Positions 23,461 to 35,836 of a stretch of DNA of 64,000 bases are shown here, one piece after another. How positions within the stretch are numbered: the first letter of the stretch is position 1; each line of letters starts with the position of its first letter. A program made the position numbers and the translations under genes. The notes beneath the pieces are model-generated. The model ran no database searches, was not told where the DNA came from, and saw nothing but the letters and a program-made list of their open reading frames with translations. This DNA comes from Homalodisca vitripennis (taxonomy: Eukaryota; Arthropoda; Insecta; Hemiptera; Cicadellidae): contig NC_060207.1 of the NCBI RefSeq assembly GCF_021130785.1, positions 7,530,501 to 7,594,500 on the forward strand. Reading direction: 5' to 3'.

Positions 23461-23593
23461 ATAAGACCTCTCTTATCTTTTTTATTTAGTGAATAGATTA
23501 ATTTTATAACCCAAAAAAAAACAAATTGAGTGAATTTTTTACAATAACAAAAAAAAAGAAATAAAACAAGGCCCATTCAGAATATTAAAGTTA

Positions 23594-24392
23594 CAGTACA
23601 ACACCGATAAGTCGGCACCCGTTAATCCGGAAGTCCGGCTAACCCGGACCGATTTTCAATTAAAAAATGAAAAATCAGACAAACATTTCAATAATAAAAA
23701 CGTAATATTTTTGAGTGGTATAGTATCCGTGAATCAATGTTGCATCAGTATTTGATGGGACTGTACGACAGTGAGTGTGTGACTCATGGCACACGGCGGC
23801 CGAGTGGCGTTCATTGTCCCGGATTCTCGGAAACAATAACAGACGCGTATTTCCCCAAATCCTCTCTGAAGTCGATGAAAATGACATTACTCTGTGGTTA
23901 GGGGCAGACAATAACAGAGGCTATGAGCCACTTACTGACGAGGAAGTGATCGCGTCGTTTTTACCTGATGCTAATGAATCAGACGCTGAGGAGGCAGACG
24001 GGGACATTGAAGATCCAGTGATGAGTCATAGAGATGCAGTGACCAAACTAAACGAACTAATGGTTTATTTCGAACGGCAGGCAGAAACATCGCCGGCTGA
24101 ATTGCTCATGTTGAAGAGACTGCGAGATCGCACAGCACGCAAGCGGCAGACGACATTGGCACAACCAAAGCTGACTGAGTTTTTTTACCAGGAAATGAAC
24201 AGTTATAAATGTACTGTAAGGATTAATAATAATTAAATGTCCATATGTTTGATGTTTTTACAATTATAATGAAGTTTATCTGTAAGTATACCGTATTTTA
24301 TTAATTTTTACCTAATTCTCCGGTTAACCCGGATTTTCGTTAACCCGGATCGGCCGCGGTCCCGATTAATCCGACTTATCGAGGTTCCACTG
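23594..24392 (+). mobile_element. Internally deleted Tigger/pogo-like DNA transposon
   Basis: TA at 23592-23593 and 24393-24394 flank inverted ends: left CAGTACAACACCGATAAGTC, right the reverse complement of CAGTGGAACCTCGATAAGTC. Further matching GTTAATCCGG and AACCCGGA blocks extend the inverted repeats. The retained coding part is the transposase C terminus. At 799 bp the DDE core is deleted. Confidence 0.9.
23775..24236 (+). pseudogene. Tigger/pogo transposase C-terminal remnant
   Basis: An open frame of 153 codons includes YEPLTDEEVIASFLPDANES, an acidic stretch, MSHRDAVTKLNELMVYFERQ and ELLMLKRLRDRTARKRQTT, ending near LTEFF. The order LTDEEI, acidic linker, Ser-His-x-x-Ala, then LLLLKRLRD is typical of the tail of Tigger-type transposases. 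The helix-turn-helix and catalytic domain are absent. Confidence 0.8.
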
Positions 24393-24399
24393 TAATACA

Positions 24400-25322
24400 T
24401 TTATTGGCTCAATCAGATGAAATTTTAACAAAAACCACATTTTTCTCATGTGGTTTCAAAGTGTTATTTTCATTGAACACTCAAAATGATACTTTATAGA
24501 TTATTAAAATATGTATACAGTTTTTTCTATAATGCATTATCTAGCTGAGAGACAGGGAAAACACAAAAGTCTAAAAACTATGTTTTCAAACTTTTACCGC
24601 ACCCTTACAAATGTCCTTTACTAATGTTTCCGAGCATGTATTCAGAATATCTATTTTATGCCTTAACCACACTTTGATGCCGGAACTATGACTCATGAAT
24701 TATAATATCTCTTAAAGTCACTAAATTGTAAATAGTAAAAACTAGGTAGTATTTTTCATTCAGGGAATTACATGTGCCATTACCAACTGTTGATCAATGT
24801 TGAGTGTATACATAACTATTGGCTAAGTGAGGTAAAACTACAATCTATAGTTGCTACAGTAAATCTATCACACTCACCACACACTGAACGCATCTAGGAG
24901 CAGTTTACACCCTCGCCCACTCCTAAGGAACACATACTTGTTTAGAAAAGGTGTTCAGAACTATGAGTTCATTAAAAGTACCTCCTAACTGTAAATTATT
25001 TTGCCTTTGCCTCCAATTTTCAGCAGGCTAACTGATTAAAAATAAATGTAATAAAACCACAGCCTCGTTTTTCTTATTTATGGTCATTTCAAATTTGTAT
25101 ATTGACTTTTATATGTTACATATGACTTTTTAGGTGAAAAGTTGATTTTGATTAAAATCCAAAATAAGTTCAGTTTCAATGCTGGCGACGTATTAGGTAA
25201 TAAGTTAAGTTATTGTGGTAAACTAAGTCTGTATTTGATTATTGTCGCATGGAAGCAGGAAATAGTAAATATCTGAAACATTTACTTACATAATTTAAAT
25301 TGTAGACTGCGTAATTGCGTTT
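24400..25322. other. Intergenic, nothing recognised
   Basis: AT-rich sequence without a recognisable ORF, repeat boundary or RNA. Confidence 0.5.
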
Positions 25323-26407
25323 AAGAGGTCTGTTCAAAAAATATCATGACTTTTTAATATCCGCGGGTTACGTATATTCGTTTTTTTTTTATTTTTTGTG
25401 TGGCATTATGTTGGTACACATGCTCTGACATATGCCAAGACATTCGGCCATTTAGAATGTTCAGTTAAATGTTGACAGGTAATTTGCTTGCACCTGTAAA
25501 GGCTCATTTTCGATTCGTACCTATTCCAAAAAATAGATCAAAGAATCTGTATCAAATTTTGTGTTAAAAGTGAAATTAAGTGCGAAGATGCATTCCGAAT
25601 TTTTACTGTGGCTTATGGAGAAGCTACCTTAAATCAAAGCAACGTTTATCAGAGGTACAAAACGATCTCAGAGAGCCAAATAGATGTGAACGACGAACAA
25701 TGTGCCCAAGCACGTCAAGAACAGTCGAAAACATTGATGAAGTGAAGAAAATAGTTTTGGTCAATTGTCAAATCACCGTTACAGAAGTTGCAGAGAATCT
25801 GAACATATCAGTTGGCTCGTGCTATTAGATTTTTACCAATGATTTGGGCATGAGATAGGTCGCCACGAAATTTGTACCAAAATTGCTCAATTTCGACCAA
25901 AAAACAGCAGCGTATTACCATTGCTAATGAGCTGTTGGACTCTGTCCGCGATGATCCAAATTTGCTCCAGAGGGTCATAACCAGTGAATCATGAGTTTAT
26001 GGTTATGGCGTAAAAAGCCATGCTCAATATGCTAGAAATTTGCTTTTGCACCACAATAACACCCCTGTTCACACATATTACTTTTATTGGCTAAAACAAA
26101 CACTAATGATGCTGCAGCCACCATATTCCTCAAATCTCTCCCCCTGTGACTTTTTCTTGTTCCCGAAACTAAAGAGGCCCATGAAAGGACGGTGCTATGC
26201 TAAGATTCGAGAAATAAAGACGGCATCAAAGGAGGAGCTGAACAAGACCACAAAAAACTACTTTTTGAAGTGCTTCAGGAATTGGAAGAAACATTGGCAC
26301 AAGTGTATAATAAGTAATGTTAATTACTTAGAAGTAGACAAAATTTATATTGATAGATATTTTTTGGAAAAAAAACAAAGTTGCGATATTTTTTGAACAG
26401 ACCTTGT
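25323..26407 (+). mobile_element. Decayed, internally deleted mariner transposon
   Basis: Inverted ends: left AGGTCTGTTCAAAAAATAT, right the reverse complement of AAGGTCTGTTCAAAAAATAT. The + strand transposase shows LNQSNVYQRYKTISESQIDV, NELLDSVRDDPNLLQRVITS near 25930, then LLLHHNNTPVHTYYFYWLKQ (second catalytic region, Asp changed to His-Asn context) and PPYSSNLSPCDFFLFPKLKR (third Asp). The stretch between the first and second catalytic positions is deleted and several stops are present. Confidence 0.88.
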
Positions 26408-28825
26408 ATTGTTTTGTTACACAAAAGTAAGACTCTACTTAATATTATTACACCAAATACAACTTTGTAAGGGACAAAAAATGACTGTCGACAGTGGAGC
26501 TGAATATCGGCTATCTGAATACCAACTAACTGAAACATTGGTTATTTCCAAGTCTTGTGACTAATAACATTCAAACTGCACAACAAACAAGACTGCCACA
26601 TTTAATCATTTTCGGTAAATTGCATCATAGTGTCGGAGACTGTAACTAATACACGTCTCTTAAAACAGAGGAAGTTGGGGAATTACATTAATGCAAACAA
26701 TGCAATCAAACTGTAAACAATTTAGGTTGAATATTTCGGACGAACTTTTAACAATATGCTACTTATGTGATCCAGGAAATATAAATTAAATTTGATAGTT
26801 AAGCGACATGAAATCAATTGCTGCAAATTTGAAACCATGTATTGCAACTTCCCAAATGCATATATTGAGACATTTTATATTTGTTTAAAAATAATGAGCA
26901 AGATAATTTGAAATAAATTAGCAAAATGGAATTTTGTATTTGATTCCTACGACAATCTAAATTCTTTTATTATTTTAAAATGTTTACAGTAATGAATGTA
27001 TTAATCAAGTAAGCACTCTCTCAGAGTAAATAATCTTTTAGTACACTCTAACCATTTTACTTTCTGGAAGTTTCTAGATGAATATATAAGCCACCCAGGT
27101 GACAATGTGTAAATTATATCATGCATCATATAAATTGCATCAACTATTTATTTAAATTTATGACATTGAATAGTATGGGATTTGCAAGGCAAATACAAAA
27201 TGATTGAACTTACATAAATTTAAGAAGTTTCTCAATTTCAAATGTGTATAAATCGAAATGTGTAATAACGAAAAATAAAGCTATGATATATACACTTTAG
27301 GAACTAATTCAACAGCTAACAAAAGACATCGTTATCAAGTGTAATTTTATTCAACAACATTACCAAAAGGGCCTTTAAATGTGATAGCGTCAACATTGTT
27401 TTTTAGAAATGCCTTTGAAGAAGATAATTCTTCAATTATATAAACTAAAACTGAGAGCCAATCAGTTTGAAATGATGAGAGCCAATTATAACTTTATTTA
27501 CTGATAATTTTTTATCTGTTTGAAAGAACATAGAAGGTTTTTAAAACAATGTTATGCTTCCACATAAGTCCCAATTGGATAAAAGTGATATGCTCAAAAA
27601 GGGGGTGTTGACCAATATCCGGGGAAATACCTTGGAGTGAGCTAAGCAAGTGAGAGAGTCTCCTCGCCCCCACTCTGACTGGTACCTCTTCTGCAACAAC
27701 AAATTTCACATTAAATATCATTACAGAAATACTCCACACTTACACTTTTCTCTACAATGGGATGATCTACACACACTAATTACGGACAGTGGGGAAACAC
27801 TTTACAATCAAGCTTGCAATCTAATGCATCTGTCTTATAACATCTAAACAAAAAATTCTTAACATATTCTTAATCATAAACATTAATTGGTACGTAAAAT
27901 TTAATTAAAAACTGATTAAATGAATGGCTTTATCATACACTGTTTTAACTAGAACTATTTTCTAAACTGATTTATTCTAAACAATGTTCAAATGGCATTT
28001 CTTATTATGCGGTTTTGTTAGGTAAAAACAACTTAAAATTTCAATATACACATTTTTAATATAAGTAATTAACTTGATCTAATTAGAAAGAATATATAAC
28101 TATATAAAAAAAATCACTTTAAGAATTATTGCAATAACATAATTCTTTGATGCCTAGAAAATCCAAGTGTCGTCATTTGCTACAAGCAATACAAAGTACT
28201 ATAGAAGGCATTCTTTTATCACACCTTTTGAACACTGCTAATTAATTCTATATATTCTCTCACTTTATACGAAATTAATACTAATTTCAGTTGACATCCA
28301 GAAAGTAGAGCACAACTATGCTGAGTTAGGTTCCCTTCATATAAATAAGAAGAGTTTCACCATAAATTAAAATTGAATAATAAACAAACCACTTCAATCG
28401 ACATGTTTTTTTGAACAATCTAAAATAAAATGTGAGAACTAAATCACTAAGTGGTATAGTTTTCATAAATCTACACATTTAATTGGTTTTTTTCTATTTA
28501 AACATTTTAAGAATATTTACATAATCAGATATTTTGACATCCTATAGAATACCTATCATGTTTTAAATTAGAGATGGGCCAATAAAAAAAAGATGTACTT
28601 CAATTCCGAAACTAATACCAAAATTCTGATCGATACAGATTCCTGTGATCATATTTATAACCAAGGATATAAAACACTAATTAGATTGGACAGTCAAACA
28701 TTTCAATTCACCCTCAGCTGCAATAAAAAAAAAAATGTAAGAAATGTTCTTATGTGTATTCTTACAGAAGATATGTTTATACAACAACACAAATTATGAG
28801 ATAAAAATAATTATTGAACATATCT
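26408..28825. other. Intergenic AT-rich DNA, nothing recognised
   Basis: Short unrelated open frames only. No terminal repeats or RNA features were detected by eye. Confidence 0.5.
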
Positions 28826-29091
28826 TTTCTTTCTTTTTTCTTTTTTTTTCTTTTTTTTTTAAAGGAGAAGCCGATCCCCTTTTAAGCCTTATTCTGCCCA
28901 TCCTCATGGGCCACTGGCCTGTGCGAGGATCTTATCAAACAGAATAAGAGGGAGAGTCGATACAGTACAAGGTCAATGGTACTGATAAAAAGTGCAAGGA
29001 TCACAGACAGGATTCAAACCTGCACTATCTTTAACTCAGACTCAAAGTCCGACGTCTTAGACCACTCGGCCATCGGCACTCCCAAACTATA
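28826..29091 (-). repeat. tRNA-derived SINE, copy 1
   Basis: On the - strand the 5' part reads GATGGCCGAGTGGTCTAAGA (A box) and GCAGGTTTGAATCCTGTC (B box) with a Ser/Leu-tRNA-like layout. A body follows with CTTATTCTGTTTGATAAGAT, CCTCGCACAGGCCAGTGGCC and GGGCAGAATAAGGCTTAAAA, and then an A-rich tail at 28864-28826. The same body occurs at 39666-39875. The element has a Pol III promoter structure. Confidence 0.88.
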
Positions 29092-31259
29092 TATGTGTAT
29101 ATATGTGTGTGTGTGTGTGTTTTATATGTTTGTTAACTATGACTCACAACAACTTACAAACATAGGTAGAGAAAAATTGAACAATAAATTGTTAGTTTGG
29201 TTAACAAGTATGACAAAAACACGGTTGAGCAATAAGTAACTTGCATACTGCCAATGAGCTAATGGTATCGGAATTGAGTGAAAAGAGCGGTGGTATTTAG
29301 AATATCCCTACATATCTAGATATTCCAGAATTTAGTATCGGAATCAACCCATCCCTATTTTAAACATTATCTAATGTTTGGTAGTAAAAAATACATACCG
29401 TACTATATTTTCATACAGTTTTACGTGGTTTACTTAAGTAACATGAATAGATATTTTATAAAATAATGTAAAATTATTCTCAGCCAACGTACAATACAGT
29501 ACATTTTAAAACAAAAAAATAATAATTAAGATATTAACATCCTTTAACCTAATCTAACATAATCTACGTAGTTCTAAATAAAACTAAAATTACTTAAAAG
29601 AATAGGCTACTATACAATCTTGGTCTTAACAACACACTGTTCCAAATCCACAAATGTTCCAAACATACTGTTCTAATCCATTTCCCTACAATAATTATAT
29701 AAATTAAAAAAAACATTAATTATATAAAAACTAAAAGAATGGTTTCAACACATTTTAATAGCTTGAATTCTAAATAAAGATAAAACTGAATTATTGCCTG
29801 CAGGAACTATTTTATTCTTCAAATTTATAACTGAACACATCTCGTTACACATATGACTTATTTTGCTTACTACAAACAATAACAGGTAACAACAAAAGGT
29901 TCACCTTACTGATTTTTTACTGGTCAACAGAAATAACAGAAATTATGTTTGATTAATGGACTGAAGGAAATGAACCAGATGTCATCCTGAACCTCATGAA
30001 ATATTTAGATTTATTAACTAATTGCGTAAAATGTTTGTATATTTCATTTTATCCGATACAAACAAATTTATTATCATCTTCCCTATTTTACAATAATACT
30101 GACATACCGTCATTACCAAATTGTAAAGGTTGTTTTCCCATTTTTGTGAATAAAATTCCAAGATTTAACATGACATTAACAGCTTTTACTGCAGCACATG
30201 TTACTGTGTCCGTCACCAAAACAAGTGAGTGGCTGTTGATGAAGATCAAGCTAAACAGGTGTTGAGAATCGTGAAGCAATAAGTGGCAACTTTCAGTCAA
30301 GTGTCAGATATTCCTAGTATCTAATATTGAAAAAGGAAGGGAATTAATTTTGTTTGGGGACAAGACACTCACTGATTCGGTGACGAACATTGAGTACATC
30401 TCAAAATCGTGTTTATATTAGGTCTTTTACACATGCCATAGTTTACTTTTAAATTAACACGTTGGCTGTAGCAGACACCTTAAGCGCTCACTCAGTATAG
30501 AGCCGCAGTTAAGGTATTAAGTAATAATCTTCAATCCACACATAACCTTGTTACTTTACTAAAAACATAATTTAAAATATTACAACTACACAATAAAGGA
30601 GATATGTGAAAAAACTTTCTCTATAAAGTTATTAAAAAGCCATTGCTGCTAGTGCAAAATAACCTTAATAGTGTCATTTATTCTAGTAAACTTAACTATG
30701 ATATGCTAGTTATAAAAATTTAACAAGTATTTCAGTAGATTTTAGAAATTTACAGCCAGACTTGCTCCTGGGTTTCATTCTTCTTTCTATTTACATCCAG
30801 ATGCTCATATTCATTTAACACTCATTTACATTTCAGTTTTTTCTTGGACTTGTTTAGTGTAATAAGCCATATAAGCCCAATTTCTTACTACACCAGACAC
30901 AACATCAGTTAAATAAACACAACCAACTTACATTCAAATGGAAATACCTCGAAAATATTTCATAAAAGAATTGAACATTTAATTAAGTTGTTTATCCATT
31001 AACAACTTCACTTAGAATTAATTCTGATGCTCAATATGTATTTAAGAAATACAAACTACACCAGAAATACTAACAATGGCTAAAACATATTCAATAAAAA
31101 TAACAATATAAATAAGATTACTTTTTGTATACCAATTTTATTGAGGGATAATAAACATCATTTCTCAAATTGTTGGATGTCATATGACTCGTACAGTATG
31201 AGCACAAAAGTAAGCAGTTATTTTTAAGTGGATTTACTAATACCATAATTACTTTGAAC
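29092..31259. other. Intergenic, nothing firmly recognised
   Basis: Contains a short (GT)n run near 29104-29120. A TTAACACGTTGGCTGTAGCA motif near 30457 resembles the end of a TTAA element, but no partner end was found. Confidence 0.45.
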
Positions 31260-31707
31260 TTAACACGTTCACGACGGCTAATTTTCGGACTTTATTATAT
31301 GATGTTGCAATTTTCTATAATAATGGCAAAAAACCGTAATTATTTTTTTACATTTAACGTCTAAATATAACGGAAAAAGTATGTAGGCTCCACAATTTTG
31401 CAAACAAAAAACTATTTCAATTTTTCTCCGTGTACATTAATTTACCTAAAAAATTAACCAATCATGCGCCCGACTGAGGTAGTCTGAGGTATTTATTTAA
31501 GCGCAGGATCAAATTTAACAAACAATAACAAAATAAACATGACAGGCAAACAATAAGAATGCAATAAGGAATTGCATAGCAACATGTACCTCATCGGGCG
31601 CACGAAGCACTTTACTAAAGCCCGGTGTGTACCCGATTGGGTACAGGATGGCAGTTGTGAAAGATTGTGTGTGCCCGATGGGGTACACATTGTCGTGAAC
31701 ATGTCAA
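31260..31707. mobile_element. TTAA-type MITE (piggyBac-like), decayed
   Basis: Left end TTAA then CACGTTCACGACGG. The right end is the inverted GTCGTGAACATG then TCAA, a one-base variant of TTAA. Internal CCCGATTGGGTACA and CCCGATGGGGTACA repeats lie near the right end. No convincing ORF. 448 bp. Confidence 0.6.
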
Positions 31708-33176
31708 CAAACTAATTATTAAAGACCACTTATATTTTTGTAATACAAATAATTACTTAAAATTATGTTTTACAACTAATTTACTAACATTGGCTTCAAT
31801 AACTTTGATTTAGGTTTTAAATAATTTAGATATAAATAAGTTGCAAATAAATTGTTTTGTTTTGGTGTGGTGGCTTGGCAGGTAAAAACACACTAAAATA
31901 AAATAATGCACGGATACATAATACAAATAAAAGACTTTACAGAACCATGATTTCCATAATTAATTATATCAATCTGATGTAGTTAATATTCAGAAGGATT
32001 AAAAAAAAGCCATTTATTACTGGAAACAATTGAGTGATGATCTTATTAAATAAATTCAACTGCTAACTCATAATTATTGAATTGTTACAATAAAATGTTT
32101 CATTATTTGGTTCTTTTATTTTACAGCAATAAGAAACTGTTTCAATTTAATAAAATTCCCATACACCAATTAATTATTTTCCTACAATTATAATAATGTG
32201 CTTACTTAAAGCACTCAAACAGTTTTGCAAACATGTTTTTCATATTAATTTTTGTTGGTGTATAAAACACATATTTTAAGCACGAATAAATTTTGAAAAT
32301 TCTACAATTAAACTTTCACAACTAGAAATTTTTAATTCTAAAATTAATATTAATTAATTCTTTTAGTGAGCAAATTAATAAAACATTAATCAGAACAAGA
32401 GATAAGTTAAAAAACTAATGTCTTAACTTAATTTAAAATTAAGAGTGAATATTACATTTTTATTAAAACTAAGTTCATTAAATTTCATTTATTGGATTGT
32501 GGTTGAAAGAAAACTAGTGAAAAATACATGAAATATTATCTTTGGCTACACTGATAAAACAACATTTAAAAGAAAACATCTTGACTGCCCATTAACTTAA
32601 CAAAACTTTAAGTTAATTCTTATTTTATTAGGTAATGAAAAGCAACATAATATTCAGTTTCAGTGTAAAATAAGTATAAAACCCAGTTTTAATATTTTGT
32701 TATTTTCAACAGATATGTACTAAACATCCAATTATATAATTTTATATATTTGATTGGAAATTGTATTGTAATACATCAACATTAAGTTCTATTCTTGTAA
32801 TATCCCAGAACTCATCAACCCAAATTAGATTCACTGATCTGGATTGAACAAAATTCCTTTAGGTTTAGTGTTAAATTTTATTATAAACAGAAGACTTTTG
32901 TATTTAAATTATTTAGAGGTCTGTTACAATACATTTTATTAGTCTTGTATAAAACCACTGATAATACTAGTGCTAAAACAAACTAAAAACAGCCTCCTTC
33001 GTCCCCAAACAACACCAATCCTGGACGTTGTAGTAGTTTGCCACAACCAACAGTGAATTCACGGACATTATTTTTAGTCAAAGTAAACTGCTCTTATAAT
33101 ACAAAATTATATTATCCCCTCCACAATTACATTAGAGTTTGCTAGGTACTAAAATAACAAAACATAACATCTCACT
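31708..33176. other. Intergenic, nothing recognised
   Basis: AT-rich. No reading frame or repeat boundary identified. Confidence 0.5.
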
Positions 33177-35836
33177 TTAAGGGGAGCCAGACCGGGGAAA
33201 AAATTTTTTTTACACATTTTTAGTTTTTTTTTAAATTATTATACTCCATTTTTCATTCTCTTTAAAATGATATAATTGTCATTCACTGTAACTTACGTAT
33301 AAGCCCTTGAAAAAAATTAAAACAATATATCAAGACACAGAGTTTTTCTCTGAGCAACGTCAATAGTGTAGCTAGTATACTCCTGGCATTTAGTATAGTA
33401 CCATTGGTTTTTATACTCTGCATTTTTGTTTGTGGTAGTTGGTCATAGTGACAGTTGACTAAACATCAGTTTATCCGTCAGCTGTCGTCTGTTGTTTTGG
33501 TTCCTTTCACAATACCGAAACATGTAAACTTGTTTCTTGTTTACATTTTGTATTTTGTTCAAAGAAGACACTGATTTGGTGAATTGTTGTGTTATTTTTC
33601 GAAACATATTTGTTTGTTTAGTGGAACTCGCGAATGCCAAGGAAACAATTGAGTTATAAAACCAAGAGTAAACATCATGTAGGTAACCAGTACAGTAGGC
33701 CTAGGCCTACATTGGTAGGTTCAGAAACTTTGTCAGGAACTCAAGAAACACCTAACAAAGAACTTGGGAGTAGTTCTACTAAAGTATCTTCTGCAAAGAA
33801 GTTGTCCTTTGATAGCTATGAAACATTTCAATCTTCTGGAGCAGGAAATTGTATTTTTGATGTTGTCCACTTATTGTCTTGTGCAATAAAAAAAATTTGT
33901 TAAATGTAAGTATTGTGATTCAACAGACACAATCGAACTTATTGTGTGTTATGATGACTCTGAGAACTCTGGGTTAGTATTATCAACTAAGTTAGAATGT
34001 ACAGCATGCTCAGAATTCCAAAAATTCAAAAACTCAAATCTTTCAAATGATGAAAAACTGTATGATCTCAACGTAAAAATTTGTTTACGCTATGCGAACT
34101 ATTGGGAAAAGGGCCAACTGCCGGAAACAATTTTGTGTTTTACTAGACCTACCTCTAAGCCCCCACAAAAATATGCTAAATACCACAAGACTCTACAGAC
34201 AGCACTCAAATCTTGTTGCCGAAGATACTATGATGAAGGCTACAATGGAAGCAGTGCAGGTAAATGATGGGTGTACCGAGCTTGCAGTTGCGATTGACGG
34301 TTCATGGCAGCGACGACGCGGATTCAAATCTCTAAATGGACTACTAGTGAGTGTGACCAGCTTCGATACAGGGAAAGTGTTGGATGTATCTATTTTGTCT
34401 AAATACTGTCAGACATGTACCATGACAAAACCTGGGGAACATGAGTGTACTAAGAACTATGATGGAAGCTCGGGAGGAATGGAGGTAGCGGGTGCTCTTG
34501 AAGTATTCAAGAATTCTGTGACACGAAATGTAAAATATACAAAGTACCTTGGTGATGGTGATAGTAAGGGTTTCCAGATTGTGAAAGAATCTAAACCGTA
34601 TGGGGATGATGTCGAGATTGAGAAATTGGAATGCATTGGGCACATACAAAAGCGTATGGGGACGCGTTTACGTGAACTGAAGCGGAAAAACCAAAAGCCA
34701 AAAACTTTGCAGACGGAAAAGTGCTTGGAGGAAAAAAAAAGACTTACTGACACCCAAATTGATAAGTTACAGACTTATTATGGCCTAGCCATAAGAAGAG
34801 GAGTAAACAGTGTTGAAGAAATGAAGAAAAACATCTGGGCAACCTTTTTCCATAAACTTTTCAACGGATGATAATCCACAGCACGGATTGTGTCCTGTGG
34901 GTGAGGATTCATGGTGCGGTTTTAATAAAGCCAAAGCTGAGGAAAGACTTACAAACACAAAGACAGTTTGCCCTATGATGTTATGGTGAAAATTAAAGAT
35001 ATTTACAAGGCACTTACACAAACAGAGCTGTTGAGAAGAAAATGTTTGCACGGGCACACCCAAAACCCTAATGAAAGTTTTAATAATATTGTATGGGCTA
35101 AAGTTCCGAAGAGGGTATTTGTGAGACTCGATACACTGAAGTTGGGCGTATATGATGCGGTAATATCATTCAATGAAGGGCCACAGCAGCAAACTGGATC
35201 TCTACAAAAGACTTGGATGAGTTTTGTGTGAAAAATCCGTCAAAACTTTGCGGGAGATGGATATTTTGAGACAGCGTAAAAGTGAGAAAGCGGCTGAAAG
35301 TATCACGAAGGAGGCTAGACAAGCAAGAAGAAAAAGGCGGCTCATGGAGGGAAGACCATGAAGAGGAAACAGATGATCCCAAATATGGAGCTGGCCTATT
35401 TTAAGGTAGATATTGTATGCCTTTTAGTTTATTAAGTTCAGTCGCAATTTGCCGAAAGTTGCATTTTATTAAACAAAGGTACACTTATGTCTGTAAATAA
35501 TTAACCTACATACCTGAAATTTTTTACACATCATTGTTGGGGTATAAGTAATATTTAGACCCATTTTTATTAATCTCACATTACTAGTTTTGTAATAAAA
35601 AAATTTATGTTTTGTAAAAATGTTTAATTTTTTTTAGTGTTCTATGAAAAAAATGATTTTTTTAAGGTAATATTTGATTAGCAGGTGTAAAATTGGGTCT
35701 TCTGTCAACACAAAAAGAGTTGGTAAATATAGCCCTAAAATTTGAAAGACATAGCTTTACATACTTTTGAAGAAAAGTGTACCTAAAGATGGCAAATTTA
35801 ACATTGGCGAGATAGGCCTTTTCCCGCTCCCCTTAA
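33177..35836 (+). mobile_element. TTAA-flanked DNA transposon with Mutator-like/Kolobok-type transposase
   Basis: TTAA at 33177-33180 and 35833-35836 flank the inverted ends GGGGAGCCAGACCGGGGAAA and GGGGAGCGGGAAAAGG. The + strand carries a transposase related to the domain often labelled Mutator-like transposase in arthropod proteins. TTAA duplications with purine-rich GGRR ends are described for the Kolobok superfamily. The coding region has frameshifts, so this copy is inactive. Superfamily naming is from memory. Confidence 0.8.
33634..35360 (+). pseudogene. Kolobok/Mutator-like transposase pseudogene
   Basis: Pieces in order: 33634-33903 (MPRKQLSYKTKSKHHVGNQY through NCIFDVVHLL), 33944-34267 (VLSTKLECTACSEFQKFKNS, a zinc-knuckle-like segment), and 34092-34871. 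The last piece has AVAIDGSWQRRRGFKSLNGL (first catalytic Asp), YCQTCTMTKPGEHECTKNYD, YDGSSGGMEVAGALEVFKNS, YLGDGDSKGFQIV (second Asp) and LECIGHIQKRMGTRLRELKR. After a frameshift come a proline/tryptophan-containing HGLCPVGEDSWCGFNKAKAE and, with further stops, a basic C terminus near 35260-35360. At least three frame disruptions are visible. Confidence 0.82.

Noticed and set aside
28980..29090. tRNA-Ser/Leu gene on the - strand
   Set aside because: The A and B boxes are present, but the acceptor stem does not pair and the sequence continues into a body shared with 39666-39875, so it is a SINE head.
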